From Aquipuribacter sp. SD81 (GTDB lineage Bacteria > Actinomycetota > Actinomycetes > Actinomycetales > JBBAYJ01), in contig NZ_JBBAYJ010000005.1 of assembly GCF_037153975.1 (NCBI RefSeq), positions 62,001 through 126,000 on the forward strand: 64,000 nucleotides of DNA, given 5' to 3'. Of this stretch, positions 32,918-41,842 are shown piece after piece. The notes beneath the pieces are model-generated. The model had not been told where the DNA came from, searched no databases, and worked only from the letters and a program-made list of their open reading frames with translations. The position numbers were made by a program, and so were the translations under genes. Each line of letters begins with the position of its first letter. Positions within the stretch are counted from its first letter, which is position 1.

Positions 32918-32983
32918 GGGTGGACCGGCGCGGCCAGAGGACGGGACACGCCTGGCGGGGCGGATCACGCTAGATTCGTGTAC

Positions 32984-33262
32984 ATGACCACCCTGCCGTT
33001 GGCCGAGGTGCGGGCGCAGCTGTCCAAGCTCGTCGAGTCGGCGGTCGAGACCCACGAGCGCATCCACATCACGCGCAACGGACGCCCCGCGGCCGTCCTG
33101 CTGTCGGCGGAGGACTACGAGTCGTTGCTCGAGACGCTCGAGGTCCTCAGCGACCCCGAGGCGATGGCCGACCTCCAGGCCCACCGCGAGGCGCCTGACG
33201 ACGTCGTCTCGTCGGAGGACATGCGGCGCCAGCTGCGCGAGGCCGGCCGCCTCCGGCAGTGA
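32984..33262 (+). CDS. Phd/YefM (RelB-like) antitoxin
   Basis: 92 aa from ATG 32984 (GTG 32978 is in frame). TLPLAEVRAQLSKLVESAVE and HITRNGRPAAVLLSAEDYESL form the DNA-binding N-terminus of Phd/YefM antitoxins; the acidic tail would neutralise the toxin. A TAGATT box ends 7 bp before the ATG, which suggests a leaderless promoter. Coupled to the toxin by GTGA. Confidence 0.87.
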   Translation: MTTLPLAEVRAQLSKLVESAVETHERIHITRNGRPAAVLLSAEDYESLLETLEVLSDPEAMADLQAHREAPDDVVSSEDMRRQLREAGRLRQ

Positions 33263-33528
33263 GATCCCGCGTCGAGTACAGCGCCGCCGCACGGCGCGCC
33301 CTCGCGTTCGACCTGCCCGAGGGCGTCGCGGCTGCCGCCTTCGAGTTCATCGAGGGTGCGCTGAGCGAGAACCCCCATCGAGTCGGCAAGGCGCTTCGGG
33401 GACCGTTGACCGGGCTGCACAGCGCCCGCCGTGGCGACTACCGGGTCCTCTACGAGATCCACGACGACCGCGTGGTCGTGCGCGTCGTGCGGGTGGGGCA
33501 TCGACGTAGCGCCTACCGACGGCCGTGA
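33259..33528 (+). CDS. RelE/ParE family toxin
   Basis: 89 aa from GTG 33259, overlapping the antitoxin stop. VEYSAAARRALAFDLPEGV, KALRGPLTGLHSARRGDYRV and LYEIHDDRVVVRVVRVGHR are the conserved RelE core, an mRNA interferase that acts in the ribosome. Tyr and Arg residues of the C-terminal half (DYRVLYEI, RVGHRRSAYRR) are intact. The pair looks functional. Confidence 0.88.
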   Translation: MRSRVEYSAAARRALAFDLPEGVAAAAFEFIEGALSENPHRVGKALRGPLTGLHSARRGDYRVLYEIHDDRVVVRVVRVGHRRSAYRRP

Positions 33529-33986
33529 TGGTCGGGAGCACGCGCCATGACCTGCAGCGGGTCGCCCTGGTCGGCCTGCTCGTGACGCTCCCGGGTCTGC
33601 CGCTTCCACTCGCGCACGCAAGCTGTGTCGGCCCTCTGCTGGGCGTCGGTGCTGCGGTCGACGACACCGACCCGCCCGCGACCAGCGTGCTGCCCTTACC
33701 CGGGGCGGAGGTCGAGGTCTCCGGCGTCTGGTTCGTCGACGGCTGCGACGACACCGCAGGCGGCTGCGCCGTGCCCGTCGACGAGTCGAGACCACTGGAC
33801 GGCGTCGAGCTCTTGCTCGAGCAGGACGGCAGGGCGTGGCTGCCCGGCACCCAGGATGCCTCGGGCGAGGACGAGGACTACCGCATCTCGTGGACGGTCC
33901 AGGTGCCCGCCGACGTCCGGACCGGTCCGGCGACGCTCCGGGCGGCCGGCGCGGAGCTGGCGGTCGAGATCGCCCGACGACGTTGA
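33525..33986 (+). CDS. Secreted protein of unknown function
   Basis: 153 aa from GTG 33525 or ATG 33528, overlapping the RelE stop. An Arg-containing start, a hydrophobic core (VALVGLLVTLPGLPLPLAHA) and a cleavage site before SCVGP form a signal peptide. The mature part has four Cys (SCVGP, DGCDD, GGCAV) and a beta-rich C-terminus (YRISWTVQVPADVRTG). No family recognised; overlap with relE suggests read-through, not shared function. Confidence 0.6.
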   Translation: MMVGSTRHDLQRVALVGLLVTLPGLPLPLAHASCVGPLLGVGAAVDDTDPPATSVLPLPGAEVEVSGVWFVDGCDDTAGGCAVPVDESRPLDGVELLLEQDGRAWLPGTQDASGEDEDYRISWTVQVPADVRTGPATLRAAGAELAVEIARRR

Positions 33987-34030
33987 CGCGGCCCGCGGTC
34001 GGTGGGAGCGCGCTGCGCCAGAGTGGAGGC

Positions 34031-34447
34031 GTGTCCGTCAGCAGCCCCGAACACGTGGTGGTGGCCGGTCTGCTGCGACGTGTCGGCCGAGCCCTCCTGG
34101 TCCACCGCTCGCCGTCGCGACGCTGGTACCCCGACGTCTGGGACCTGCCGGGTGGCCACGTCCGCCCCGGTGAGCAGCCGTCACGCGCACTGGAGCGAGA
34201 GCTCGAGGAGGAGCTTGGCGTCACCGTCACGGTCGCAGGTCAGCCGTTCGCCGACGTGCACGCGGTCGACTACCGCCTGAGCGTCTGGGTGATCGACCAG
34301 TGGGAGGGCGAGCCGGTCAACCGAGCCCCTCATGAGCACGATGCCGTGGCGTGGTTCGGCCGCGCCGACGTCGGAACCCTTCGCCTCGCCGACCGTCACG
34401 TGGCGGAGCTCGTGCGGTCTGCCCTCGCGGTCACAGGCGTGCCCTGA
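34031..34447 (+). CDS. NUDIX hydrolase
   Basis: 138 aa from GTG 34031 behind GGAGG. A perfect NUDIX box spans the region from GGHVRPGEQ to RELEEELGV: G-x5-E-x7-R-E-L-x-E-E-x-G. The N-terminus VVVAGLLRRVGRALLVHRSP and WDLPGG are typical of MutT/ADP-sugar pyrophosphatase-like members. It would hydrolyse a nucleoside diphosphate derivative. Its 3' end overlaps the convergent gene by 52 bp. Confidence 0.88.
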   Translation: MSVSSPEHVVVAGLLRRVGRALLVHRSPSRRWYPDVWDLPGGHVRPGEQPSRALERELEEELGVTVTVAGQPFADVHAVDYRLSVWVIDQWEGEPVNRAPHEHDAVAWFGRADVGTLRLADRHVAELVRSALAVTGVP

Positions 34448-34776
34448 TGGAAGCGGAGCCGCCAGGCGCCGTCGCCATGTACCCACACCGACGACCGGTT
34501 CGCCCGCTGCACGTCGCCGGCCACCCCGTTCGTCTGCACCTCGCTGACGTACGTCACGAGCGCTACGCCGTCCGCGAGCAGGCTCACCCGCAGGTCCACG
34601 AGACGGGCGTCGAGGACGTCACCCGTCATGGCGAGGATCTCGGCCCGGTCCCAGCGGCGACCCGACCTGCCGAACTCCGCGAAGTCGGGCGCGAGCACCG
34701 CGTCCATGTAGCGCCGGTCGAAGCGGGTCTCCGCACGCCATAGCGACTCCTCGAGGCGTCGTAGCTCCTCCTCCAC
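34396..34776 (-). CDS. DUF4440/SnoaL-like nuclear transport factor 2 fold protein
   Basis: 126 aa from ATG 34776. RRLEESLWRAETRFDRRYMD, LAPDFAEFGRSGRRWDRAE and GDGAWRLRFHQGTPV are characteristic of the small NTF2-like proteins grouped as DUF4440. These bind small ligands or act as enzymes; no activity can be assigned. Convergent with the NUDIX gene. Confidence 0.8.
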   Translation of the reverse strand: MEEELRRLEESLWRAETRFDRRYMDAVLAPDFAEFGRSGRRWDRAEILAMTGDVLDARLVDLRVSLLADGVALVTYVSEVQTNGVAGDVQRANRSSVWVHGDGAWRLRFHQGTPVTARADRTSSAT

Positions 34777-34924
34777 GCACGGCAGCGTAGGTGGCTGGTC
34801 CCTCCGACCATTCGGGCGTCGAATGCCGCGCCGTCGAGACAGGTCGGCCCCTGTCGCTAAGGCGCCGACAGCCGCCGCCTCGTGGCCGACGGCGCGCGTA
34901 GTCGCCCGGGGCTACGTTGCGACG

Positions 34925-35843
34925 GTGACGACGGAGCCACGCCTGCGCCCCAGCTGGCAGGCGCGGGCGGTGACGCTGCTGATCCGGGCGACGCGGCGAC
35001 GCCAGTTCGCCACCGAGAGGGCCGGGCGAGCCCTGCTCGCTCGAGGGAAGACGTCTTCCAGCCCGCCGGGCTCGGTCGCCTCGCGGCTGGACGTCAGCCG
35101 CCACGAGGTCGACGGCTTCGACGTCCACGTGGTGCGACCGCGGTCGGCAGTGGTCGGCGGGCTCGGACCGGTGGTCGTGTACCTCCACGGCGGCGCCTAC
35201 GTCAGCGAGATCGTGTCCCAGCACTGGGCGCTCGTCGCCGACATGGCGGAGGCGACCGGGTGCGAGGTGCACGTGCCCGTGTACGGGCTCGCGCCAGAGC
35301 ACCAGGCGCTGCGCGCGCTGGCGCTGGTCACGACCGTCGTCCGTGACCTCGCCCGTGACGGTCGCGCCGTCCACCTCGCGGGCGACTCCGCCGGCGGCGG
35401 GCTCGCCCTCGCGGCCGCACAGGCGATGGCGGCCGAGCACCGGCCGAGCGGTCTCACCCTCCTCGCGCGCTGGCTGGACCTGCGCATGGCCAACCCCGGC
35501 ATCGACGCGGTCGAGCGGGTCGACCCGTGGCTGCACCGGGCCGGGCTGCGCCCCGTCGCCGACGCGTGGGCCGGCGACCTCGCGCTCGACGACCCGCGCG
35601 TGAGCCCGATCCTCGGCGACATGTCGGGGCTGCCGCCGGTCGACGTGTGGGTCGGTACCCGGGACATCACCCTCCCGGACTGCCGGCTGCTGTGGGACCG
35701 GCTCCCGGACACCGCCCGCGGCTTCGTCCACGTGGCACCCGGCGCCATCCACGTGTTCCCGCTGCTGCCGACCCCCGAGGGACGAAGCCGCCCGCCGCGC
35801 CCTGCTGGCCGAGGTGCGCTCGCGGGTTCACGCGACGCCGTAG
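34925..35843 (+). CDS. Alpha/beta hydrolase (HSL-type esterase) with frameshifted C-terminus
   Basis: Starts at GTG 34925. VVVYLHGGAYVSE carries the HGG oxyanion motif, HLAGDSAGGGLAL the GDSAG nucleophile, GTRDITLPD the acid and GAIHVFPLL the histidine, so the catalytic set is complete. After PTPEG (about 35780) the frame loses sense, while the neighbouring frame gives DEAARRALLAEVRSRVHATP and a TAG at 35841-35843, the expected helix. One extra base in a GGG run explains it. Unshifted, translation would continue to 36088 inside the opposing gene. Confidence 0.75.
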
Positions 35844-35852
35844 GCCCGGGCG

Positions 35853-36788
35853 TCAGCGCCCCGCGGCCACCGCCGCGATGCCGGCCACCTGCTCCGGCGT
35901 CACCCGGCAGCAGCCGCCCACGAGCCGCGCGCCCGCGGCGAGCCACCCGTCGGCGAGCCCCTCGACCGGCTCGGGGGACCCGCGCCAGACCCGGGCCGCG
36001 CCGTCCCACACCTCGCCCGAGTTCGGGTACACGACCGTCGCGCCGAGCGCGGCGGCAGTCGTCGCGACACCCGGCTCGCAGCAGTTGACGCCGACCGCCA
36101 CGACGCGCGGGTGGGCCGCGACCTCGGCGACGCGCGCGGCGTCGACGGGCTCGCCGCGGCGGGTGCGCAGCCGGGACGGCTCGGTCGGGTCGGCGACCGC
36201 GGTGAGACTCACCCACACGTCGGCGCCGGCGGCCTCGGCCGCGTCGAGCATCGCCTCGACCTCGAGCCAGCCCGGCACCGTCTCGCACGCGAGCACGTCG
36301 GCGCCCGCCTCGACGAGCAGCGCCATCCGTTCGGCGTGGAAGGCCCGGAGCGCCGCCCGGTCGAGGCGGCCGGGCGCGGACGGGTCGAGGTAGTCGCCGG
36401 TGTACTCCTGCCCGCCGGCGAGCACCGCGCCGTACGGCCCGACGGACCCCGCGACCCACACCTCGCCGGGCGCGCCACGTCCGACGAGGTCCGCCGCCTC
36501 CCGCGCCCGGGTCACCGACGAGGCGATGAGTCGGCGCGCCTCGGCCGGCGCCGCCCCGTGCGCGACGAGCCCGTCGACGCTCGCCTGGTACGACGCCGTC
36601 ACGAGCACCTCCGCCCCTGCGCGCAGGTGGTCGGCGTGGGCGGTCACGACCGCTCCCGGGTCGTCGCGCAGCAGCCGCGCGGACCACAGGTCGTCCGACA
36701 GGTCGTGGCCGAGGGTCTCCAGGTGCGTGGCGAGGCCGCCGTCGAGCACGAGGGGCCGGGTCGCCAGGGCGTCGGCGACTGCGCTCAC
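35853..36788 (-). CDS. mmuM: Homocysteine S-methyltransferase
   Basis: 311 aa from GTG 36788, overlapping the upstream stop. LVLDGGLATHLETLGHDL, LVTASYQAS, VAGSVGPYGAVLAGG and the Zn-binding cysteines in GVNCCEP and LVGGCCRVTP are the invariants of the betaine/homocysteine methyltransferase family. It makes methionine from homocysteine using S-methylmethionine or SAM. Coupling with a methyltransferase suggests recycling of homocysteine. Confidence 0.88.
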   Translation of the reverse strand: MSAVADALATRPLVLDGGLATHLETLGHDLSDDLWSARLLRDDPGAVVTAHADHLRAGAEVLVTASYQASVDGLVAHGAAPAEARRLIASSVTRAREAADLVGRGAPGEVWVAGSVGPYGAVLAGGQEYTGDYLDPSAPGRLDRAALRAFHAERMALLVEAGADVLACETVPGWLEVEAMLDAAEAAGADVWVSLTAVADPTEPSRLRTRRGEPVDAARVAEVAAHPRVVAVGVNCCEPGVATTAAALGATVVYPNSGEVWDGAARVWRGSPEPVEGLADGWLAAGARLVGGCCRVTPEQVAGIAAVAAGR

Positions 36789-37657
36789 GCGTGCTCGAGC
36801 CCGGCGGCGAGCCGCTCCAGCGGCAGCGCGCGCATCGAGCGCGGGGTCGCGAGGAACGGCACGGCCGCGTGGTACCCCCGCTCCTCCAGGACCCCGGGGC
36901 GGCGCCCGAGCGCGTCGAGCCCGGCGAGCACGGCGGGGCGCTCGTCGTCGAACATGCGCCGCTGCGTGACGGGGCAGCCGTCGGCGACCTGGACGGTGTA
37001 GCCGCGCTGCTCGAGCTCGGTGGCGACCGGGCGCAGGTCGACCCAGCGCAGCACCAGCCCGCACACCCACGGCTGCTCGTCGGCGGCGTCGACGACGCGG
37101 GCGAAGGTCCGCGCGCCGACGTAGCCGACGCCGCCCGTCACGACCGCCCCCGTCACCGGAGCGAGGACCGACAGGTCGACGTCGGGGTCGGCCTCGGTGT
37201 CGGCGGCCACGCCACCGTCGAGCAGGCCCGCGGCGAGGCCGTACTCGACGGCCGGGGCGGACGCGTCGAGGCCGAGCACCGTGACGGCGTCCGGGCGGCG
37301 CCGGGTGGCGAAGAACTCGCGGTCGCGGCGGACCAGCGCGTCGCGGTCGAGGTCGGCGGTGGCGGGGTCCGCCCAGTGAGAGAACAGCTCGTCCTCGTCG
37401 AGGTCGTGGTTGAGCAGCGCGGCGTCCTGCCCGTACGAGCAGCACACGTCCGCCACGACGCTCGCGTCGTCGCCCGGGGCGCCCGGCCCGCCCTCGCCGT
37501 CGGCGAGCGCCTCCACCAGCCGGCGGAACAGCCGCGCGCCCGTGCCGACCACGCCGTACTCGAGCGTGCGGAAGTAGGAGAAGTACGGCCGGGGGTCCGG
37601 GGCGGTGTAGAGCGCGGTGAAGTCGCGCTTTCCCGGGGTGCCCGTCGCCGTCGTCAT
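36785..37657 (-). CDS. Class I SAM-dependent methyltransferase-like protein
   Basis: 290 aa; ATG 37657 is chosen because GGAGG lies just before it, rather than the in-frame ATG 18 bp upstream. DFTALYTAPDPRPYFSYFRTLEY and VVADVCCSYGQDAALL (a modified SAM-binding GxGxG region), and later TGGVGYVGARTFARVVD, fit a family of predicted class I methyltransferases of actinobacteria. Methyl acceptor unknown. Overlaps mmuM by 4 bases. Confidence 0.7.
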   Translation of the reverse strand: MTTATGTPGKRDFTALYTAPDPRPYFSYFRTLEYGVVGTGARLFRRLVEALADGEGGPGAPGDDASVVADVCCSYGQDAALLNHDLDEDELFSHWADPATADLDRDALVRRDREFFATRRRPDAVTVLGLDASAPAVEYGLAAGLLDGGVAADTEADPDVDLSVLAPVTGAVVTGGVGYVGARTFARVVDAADEQPWVCGLVLRWVDLRPVATELEQRGYTVQVADGCPVTQRRMFDDERPAVLAGLDALGRRPGVLEERGYHAAVPFLATPRSMRALPLERLAAGLEHA

Positions 37658-37676
37658 GTCGTCCTCCCGCTCCACG

Positions 37677-39257
37677 TCAGTGCTCTCTCGACAGCACGGC
37701 GAGCGCGGCGCTTCTTCCCGGGATGCCGCTCACCCCGCCGCCGCGACGGGCGCCGGCCCCGGCGAGCAGCACCCGCTCGTGAGCGGTCTCCACGCCCCAG
37801 GAGCCGACCTCGGACGCATCGGTCGCCCACGGCCACGACAGGTCGCGGTGGAAGATGTGGCCGCCGGGCAGGCCGACCTCTCGTTCGAGGTCGACGGGCG
37901 TGCGGGCCTCCAGGCAGGGCCGGCCGTCGCCGTCGGTGGCGAGCACGTCCTCCAGCGGCTCGGCGAGCACGCTGCCGATCGAGCGGAGGGTGGCCGCCAG
38001 CGCCTCGGCGCGGGCGCGCTCCGGGTCGTCGCGGAACAGCCGGGCGGGCATGTGCAGCCCGAACAGCGTCATGGTGTGCGCGGCGGAGTTCCGCAGACCC
38101 GGACCGAGGATCGACCGGTCCGACAGCGTGTGGCAGTACACCTCGCACGGCGGCAGCGACGGGATGCGCCCGGCGTCGGCCTCGGCGAAGGCCGTCGCGA
38201 GCTGGGCCGCCGTCTCGTTGACGTGGAACGTGCCGGCGAAGGCGTCCTCGGGTCGGACGGCGTCGTCGCGCAGCCGGGGAAGGCGGGTGAGCAGCATGTT
38301 GACCTTCAGCTGCGCGCCCTCCGGGGCGGTGGCGACGTCGTGGCTGCCGGTAGCGAGTCCGTCGGCCCCGGCGCCCGCGGCGGCCAGGGCGCTCGCGAGG
38401 TGGGCGGGCGCACCCGCCCAGACGACCGTGCGGGCGGTGACGGTCTCCTCGGTACCGTCCGCGTCGACGGTGAGCCGGCCGTCGGGGTCGAGCGCGACGA
38501 CCCGCGCCCCCGTCCGCAGCGCGGCACCCGCGGCCTCGGCCGCGCGCGCGAGGGCACCGCTGACGGCGCCCATCCCGCCGACCGGGACGTCCCAGTCACC
38601 GGTGCCGCCACCGACCACGTGGTAGAGGAAGCAGCGGTTGGCGCGCAGGTCCGTCATCGTGTCGGCGAAGGTGCCGATGAGGGCGTCGGTGAGCACGACC
38701 CCGCGCACGAGGTCGTCGTCGATCCGCGACCCGACCTCGCGGCCGACGGGCTCCTCGACCAAGGCCCGCCAGAGCCGCTCCCCGACCGCCTCGCGCACGT
38801 CGCGGGCGCGGGGCAGCGGCCCGGTGACGGTCGGCCACACCACCTCGGCGAGCCGGGCGGTGTCGGCGTAGAAGGCGTCCCACGCCGCGGCGTCGGCTTC
38901 GGCGCCCACCCGTGCGAACGAGGCGGCGGTCGCGTCGCGGTCGTCGGCGACGAGCAGGCCGGTGCGCCCCTCGGTGCGCGGGTCCGGCGTGTACGACGAC
39001 ACCGACCGGCGCACGAGCCGCACGTCGAGGTCGAGCTCGGTGACGACCTGCCGCGGCAGCAGGCTCACGAGGTAGGAGTAGCGGGACAGCCGCGCGTCGA
39101 CGCCGGGGAAGACCGGCGCGCTCACGCTCGCGCCGCCGACGTGGTCGGCGGCCTCCAGCAGCAGCACGGACCGTCCGGCGCGGGCGAGGTAGGCCGCCGC
39201 GGTCAGGCCGTTGTGGCCGCCGCCGACGACCACGACGTCGTGGGAGCTCGTGGGCAC
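37677..39257 (-). CDS. FAD-dependent oxidoreductase, phytoene-desaturase/carotenoid-isomerase type
   Basis: 526 aa from GTG 39257. VVVVGGGHNGLTAAAYLARA is the dinucleotide-binding start, with LLEAADHVGGASVSAPVFPG following; the C-terminal flavin-binding signature is VLLAGAGARRGGGVSGIPG. Typical of amine-oxidase/phytoene-dehydrogenase-like proteins found singly in actinobacteria. No carotenoid genes are nearby, so carotenoid desaturation is unlikely. Ends 19 bp before the methyltransferase start on the same strand. Confidence 0.83.
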   Translation of the reverse strand: MPTSSHDVVVVGGGHNGLTAAAYLARAGRSVLLLEAADHVGGASVSAPVFPGVDARLSRYSYLVSLLPRQVVTELDLDVRLVRRSVSSYTPDPRTEGRTGLLVADDRDATAASFARVGAEADAAAWDAFYADTARLAEVVWPTVTGPLPRARDVREAVGERLWRALVEEPVGREVGSRIDDDLVRGVVLTDALIGTFADTMTDLRANRCFLYHVVGGGTGDWDVPVGGMGAVSGALARAAEAAGAALRTGARVVALDPDGRLTVDADGTEETVTARTVVWAGAPAHLASALAAAGAGADGLATGSHDVATAPEGAQLKVNMLLTRLPRLRDDAVRPEDAFAGTFHVNETAAQLATAFAEADAGRIPSLPPCEVYCHTLSDRSILGPGLRNSAAHTMTLFGLHMPARLFRDDPERARAEALAATLRSIGSVLAEPLEDVLATDGDGRPCLEARTPVDLEREVGLPGGHIFHRDLSWPWATDASEVGSWGVETAHERVLLAGAGARRGGGVSGIPGRSAALAVLSREH

Positions 39258-39289
39258 CGCCCCATCCTGCCGGGTGCGCTCAGGTCGGG

Positions 39290-40474
39290 TCAGAGGCTCG
39301 CGACGCACTCTCCGAGGGCGGCGACGGCGACGTCGAGCTGGTCGTCGCGCAGGTACGGCGCCGGCCCCAGGCGCAGCACGTCGCCGCGGGAGTCGGTGAG
39401 CACGCCGCGGCGCTGCAGCGCGACCTGCAGCGCGCCCGCGTGCGGCGAGCGCAGCGCGAGGAAACCGGCCCGCTCGTCGGGGTCGCGGACCACCACGTCG
39501 AGGACGGCCGGGTCGACGTCGAGGGCGTCGACCGCCGCGGCGAGCCGACCAACCTGGTGGCGGCTGACCGCGCGCAGGAACGCCGCGTCGAGGCCGTGGT
39601 CGTCGAAGAAGTCGAGGACCCGGGAGGCGCGGTACGTGCTCGTCGGGTCGTACGTGGACCCCGCGAACCGCTCGGGGCCGTCGCCGAAGCCGACCTCCCC
39701 GGACGGCGCCGCCGACAGGTCGGCGAACTCCGCGAACCAGCCCGTCACCACCGGACGCAGGTCGGTGCCGCGGGGCCAGCGCATCGCGCACGCGCCCTCG
39801 CCGTGCTGCAGGTACTTGTAGCCGCCGCCGACGACGACGCAGTCGAGCAGGTCCTCGTCGGTGATCGACCACTCGATCACGCCGACCGCGTGGTAGCTGT
39901 CGACCACGCACACCGCGCCGTGCCGCCGGGCGGCGGCCGCGACCGCGCCGAGGCCGGGCACGACGTGGGCGCTGCCGAACAGGACCTTCGAGACGAGCAC
40001 GCACGCCGTGCGGTCGTCGACCTCCGCGGCGACGCGCTCGGCGAGCGTGTCCACGGGCTCGGCGGCCACCCGCACGACCTCGACACCGACCTCGGCGAGG
40101 CGCGCCAGCTGGCGCCGCGCGGAGTGGAACTCCCCGTCCGTCGTGACGACGCGTGGGCGGGCGCGCAGGTCGAGCGCGGACAGCAGCCGCACGAGCAGGG
40201 TGTGGGTGGAGTCGGCGAGCGTCACCTCGCCCGAGCCGTCGTCGCCGAGCCACGAGAGCCACCCGCGGCGGACCCGGTCGACGTGGGCGAACACGCGCGA
40301 CCACTTGCCGTCGACGAGGTCGGCGGCGTCGTCGAAGGCCTCGACCTGCGCGTCGCGGGCCACGTCCGGCCACGCCTGGTGGGAGTGGCCGGTGAGCAGC
40401 AGCCGGTCGGCGACCCGGAAGCGCGAGTAGTGCCCGGCGAGGGCGGCCGGGTCCCAGCCCGCCGGCCCCACCAT
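39290..40474 (-). CDS. kynU: Kynureninase-like class V aminotransferase fold enzyme
   Basis: 394 aa from ATG 40474. PLP-binding Lys lies in VVVGGGYKYLQHGEGACAM; LTLADSTHTLLV-like and VTTDGEFHSARRQL, and CVVDSYHAVGVIEW with the Asp that contacts the pyridine nitrogen, are as expected in kynureninase-related proteins. It starts in the last base of the tryptophan dioxygenase gene. Together they would convert tryptophan via kynurenine to anthranilate. No formamidase gene lies in the window. Confidence 0.85.
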   Translation of the reverse strand: MVGPAGWDPAALAGHYSRFRVADRLLLTGHSHQAWPDVARDAQVEAFDDAADLVDGKWSRVFAHVDRVRRGWLSWLGDDGSGEVTLADSTHTLLVRLLSALDLRARPRVVTTDGEFHSARRQLARLAEVGVEVVRVAAEPVDTLAERVAAEVDDRTACVLVSKVLFGSAHVVPGLGAVAAAARRHGAVCVVDSYHAVGVIEWSITDEDLLDCVVVGGGYKYLQHGEGACAMRWPRGTDLRPVVTGWFAEFADLSAAPSGEVGFGDGPERFAGSTYDPTSTYRASRVLDFFDDHGLDAAFLRAVSRHQVGRLAAAVDALDVDPAVLDVVVRDPDERAGFLALRSPHAGALQVALQRRGVLTDSRGDVLRLGPAPYLRDDQLDVAVAALGECVASL

Positions 40475-41286
40475 CAGAACCGGCTCCGGACCGTCCACAG
40501 CGGGCCGAAGGCCGGCCGCAGCGTCGAGCGCAGGTACGCCGCGCCGGCCGAGCCGCCGGTGCCGACCTTCGCCCCGATCGTCCGCTCGACCATCTTGACG
40601 TGGCGGTAGCGCCACTCCTGGATGCCCTCGTCGAGGTCGGTGAAGGACTCGCAGAGCCCCGCGGCGGACGGGTCCTCCCGGTACAGCCGCAGCAGCATGT
40701 CCTCCACCTCGTCCTCGCCGCCGGGAGCGCCGTCGACCTCGGCGACGGGGTGGCCGGTGCGGGCGAGGTGCGCGAGCAGGGCGTCCCACAGCGACGGCGC
40801 GTCGAGGCGGCGCTGCAACCGGGCGCGCGCCTCGTCGTGCTCGGCGCGGCGCAGCGCGGCGGGGTCCTTGAGCCCGAGCACGAACTCGACCTCGCGGAAC
40901 TGCGCGGACTGGAAGCCGCTGCCGGACTCCAGGTGCGCGCGGAAGCTCGCGAACTCCAGCGGCGTCATCGTCTCCAGCACGTCGAGCTGGCTGACGAGCA
41001 CCTTGACGATGCTGCGCACCCGCCCGAGCGTGTGCGCGGCCCGCGCGCGCTCGTCCTCGCCGAGGAGCGCGACGGCGCGGTCGAGCTCCCAGAGGATCTG
41101 CTTGAACCACAGCTCGTAGACCTGGTGGATCGTGACGAAGAGCAGCTCGTCGTGCTCCGGCGGGTCGCTCGACAGGGTCTGCAGGTCGAGGAGCTCGTCG
41201 ACGCGCAGGTACGTGCCGTACGTGAGCGGACGGCCGTCGCGCCGTCGCGGGTCGGGACGGAGCGGGGCGGCCGCGTCGGTGCTCAT
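40474..41286 (-). CDS. kynA: Tryptophan 2,3-dioxygenase
   Basis: 270 aa from ATG 41286. YGTYLRVDELLDLQ, HDELLFVTIHQVYELWFKQI with the active-site and haem-pocket residues, TPLEFASFRAHLESGSGFQS and YRHVKMVERTIGAKVGTGGS are all hallmark blocks of TDO. Haem enzyme opening the indole ring to N-formylkynurenine. First gene of a two-gene kynurenine operon. Confidence 0.95.
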   Translation of the reverse strand: MSTDAAAPLRPDPRRRDGRPLTYGTYLRVDELLDLQTLSSDPPEHDELLFVTIHQVYELWFKQILWELDRAVALLGEDERARAAHTLGRVRSIVKVLVSQLDVLETMTPLEFASFRAHLESGSGFQSAQFREVEFVLGLKDPAALRRAEHDEARARLQRRLDAPSLWDALLAHLARTGHPVAEVDGAPGGEDEVEDMLLRLYREDPSAAGLCESFTDLDEGIQEWRYRHVKMVERTIGAKVGTGGSAGAAYLRSTLRPAFGPLWTVRSRF

Positions 41287-41424
41287 CGGTGACAGTCTGC
41301 CGCGCGGGACCCGTCCGCCGTCAGGGACGGACCCGCACCCGTCCGGCCGTTGTGGCGCCGGGCCCGGTGGGGGACCATGACGGGACGGCCGGGTCGTCGG
41401 CGACCCGGGGGGAGGGGCGACACC

Positions 41425-41796
41425 ATGAGCATGCTGCCGGAGTTCATCCTGCCGAACCGGTCGGTGCCCCGGCCGACGCTCGAGGTGCCGGAGGTGTCGG
41501 GCACGGAGCGACGCTGGCGCCGCCGCGGTCTGGTCGCCCTCGGCGCGGTCGCGCTCGTGATCGGTGCCGCGGTGGCCCTCGTCGTCTCGGGGGTGCTGCC
41601 GCTCGGCCCTGTGGCGACGGCGCTGGCCGTGCTCGGGCTCGGCTGCGCGGCGGCGGCCGCGGTCGTCGACGTCGGGGTGAGCCTGCGCGTGCCGCGCCGC
41701 GACGAGGGGGTGCGCCCGGGGCTGCGGGCCGCGTCCTACCTGTGGCTCGCGACGCTGGTCTGCGTCGTCGCGACGTTCGCCTTCCTCGCGACCTGA
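41425..41796 (+). CDS. Small membrane protein of unknown function
   Basis: 123 aa from ATG 41425 behind GGGGGGAGGGG. A 35-residue hydrophilic start (MLPEFILPNRSVPRP) leads into three hydrophobic segments with an Arg-rich loop (LRVPRRDEGVRPG). No family recognised. It is a stand-alone gene between divergent kynA and the convergent secreted protein. Confidence 0.6.
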   Translation: MSMLPEFILPNRSVPRPTLEVPEVSGTERRWRRRGLVALGAVALVIGAAVALVVSGVLPLGPVATALAVLGLGCAAAAAVVDVGVSLRVPRRDEGVRPGLRAASYLWLATLVCVVATFAFLAT

Positions 41797-41842
41797 GCGC
41801 TGCCCCCGAGGAGCACCCTGACCAGCCGCCCCGACGAGCCGC

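Noticed and set aside
37677-40373. Extended upstream reading of the phytoene-desaturase-like frame to 40373
   Set aside because: The extra N-terminal ~370 residues are Arg/Pro-rich and antisense-free shadows of kynU in another frame; the GTG at 39257 begins the FAD-binding motif.
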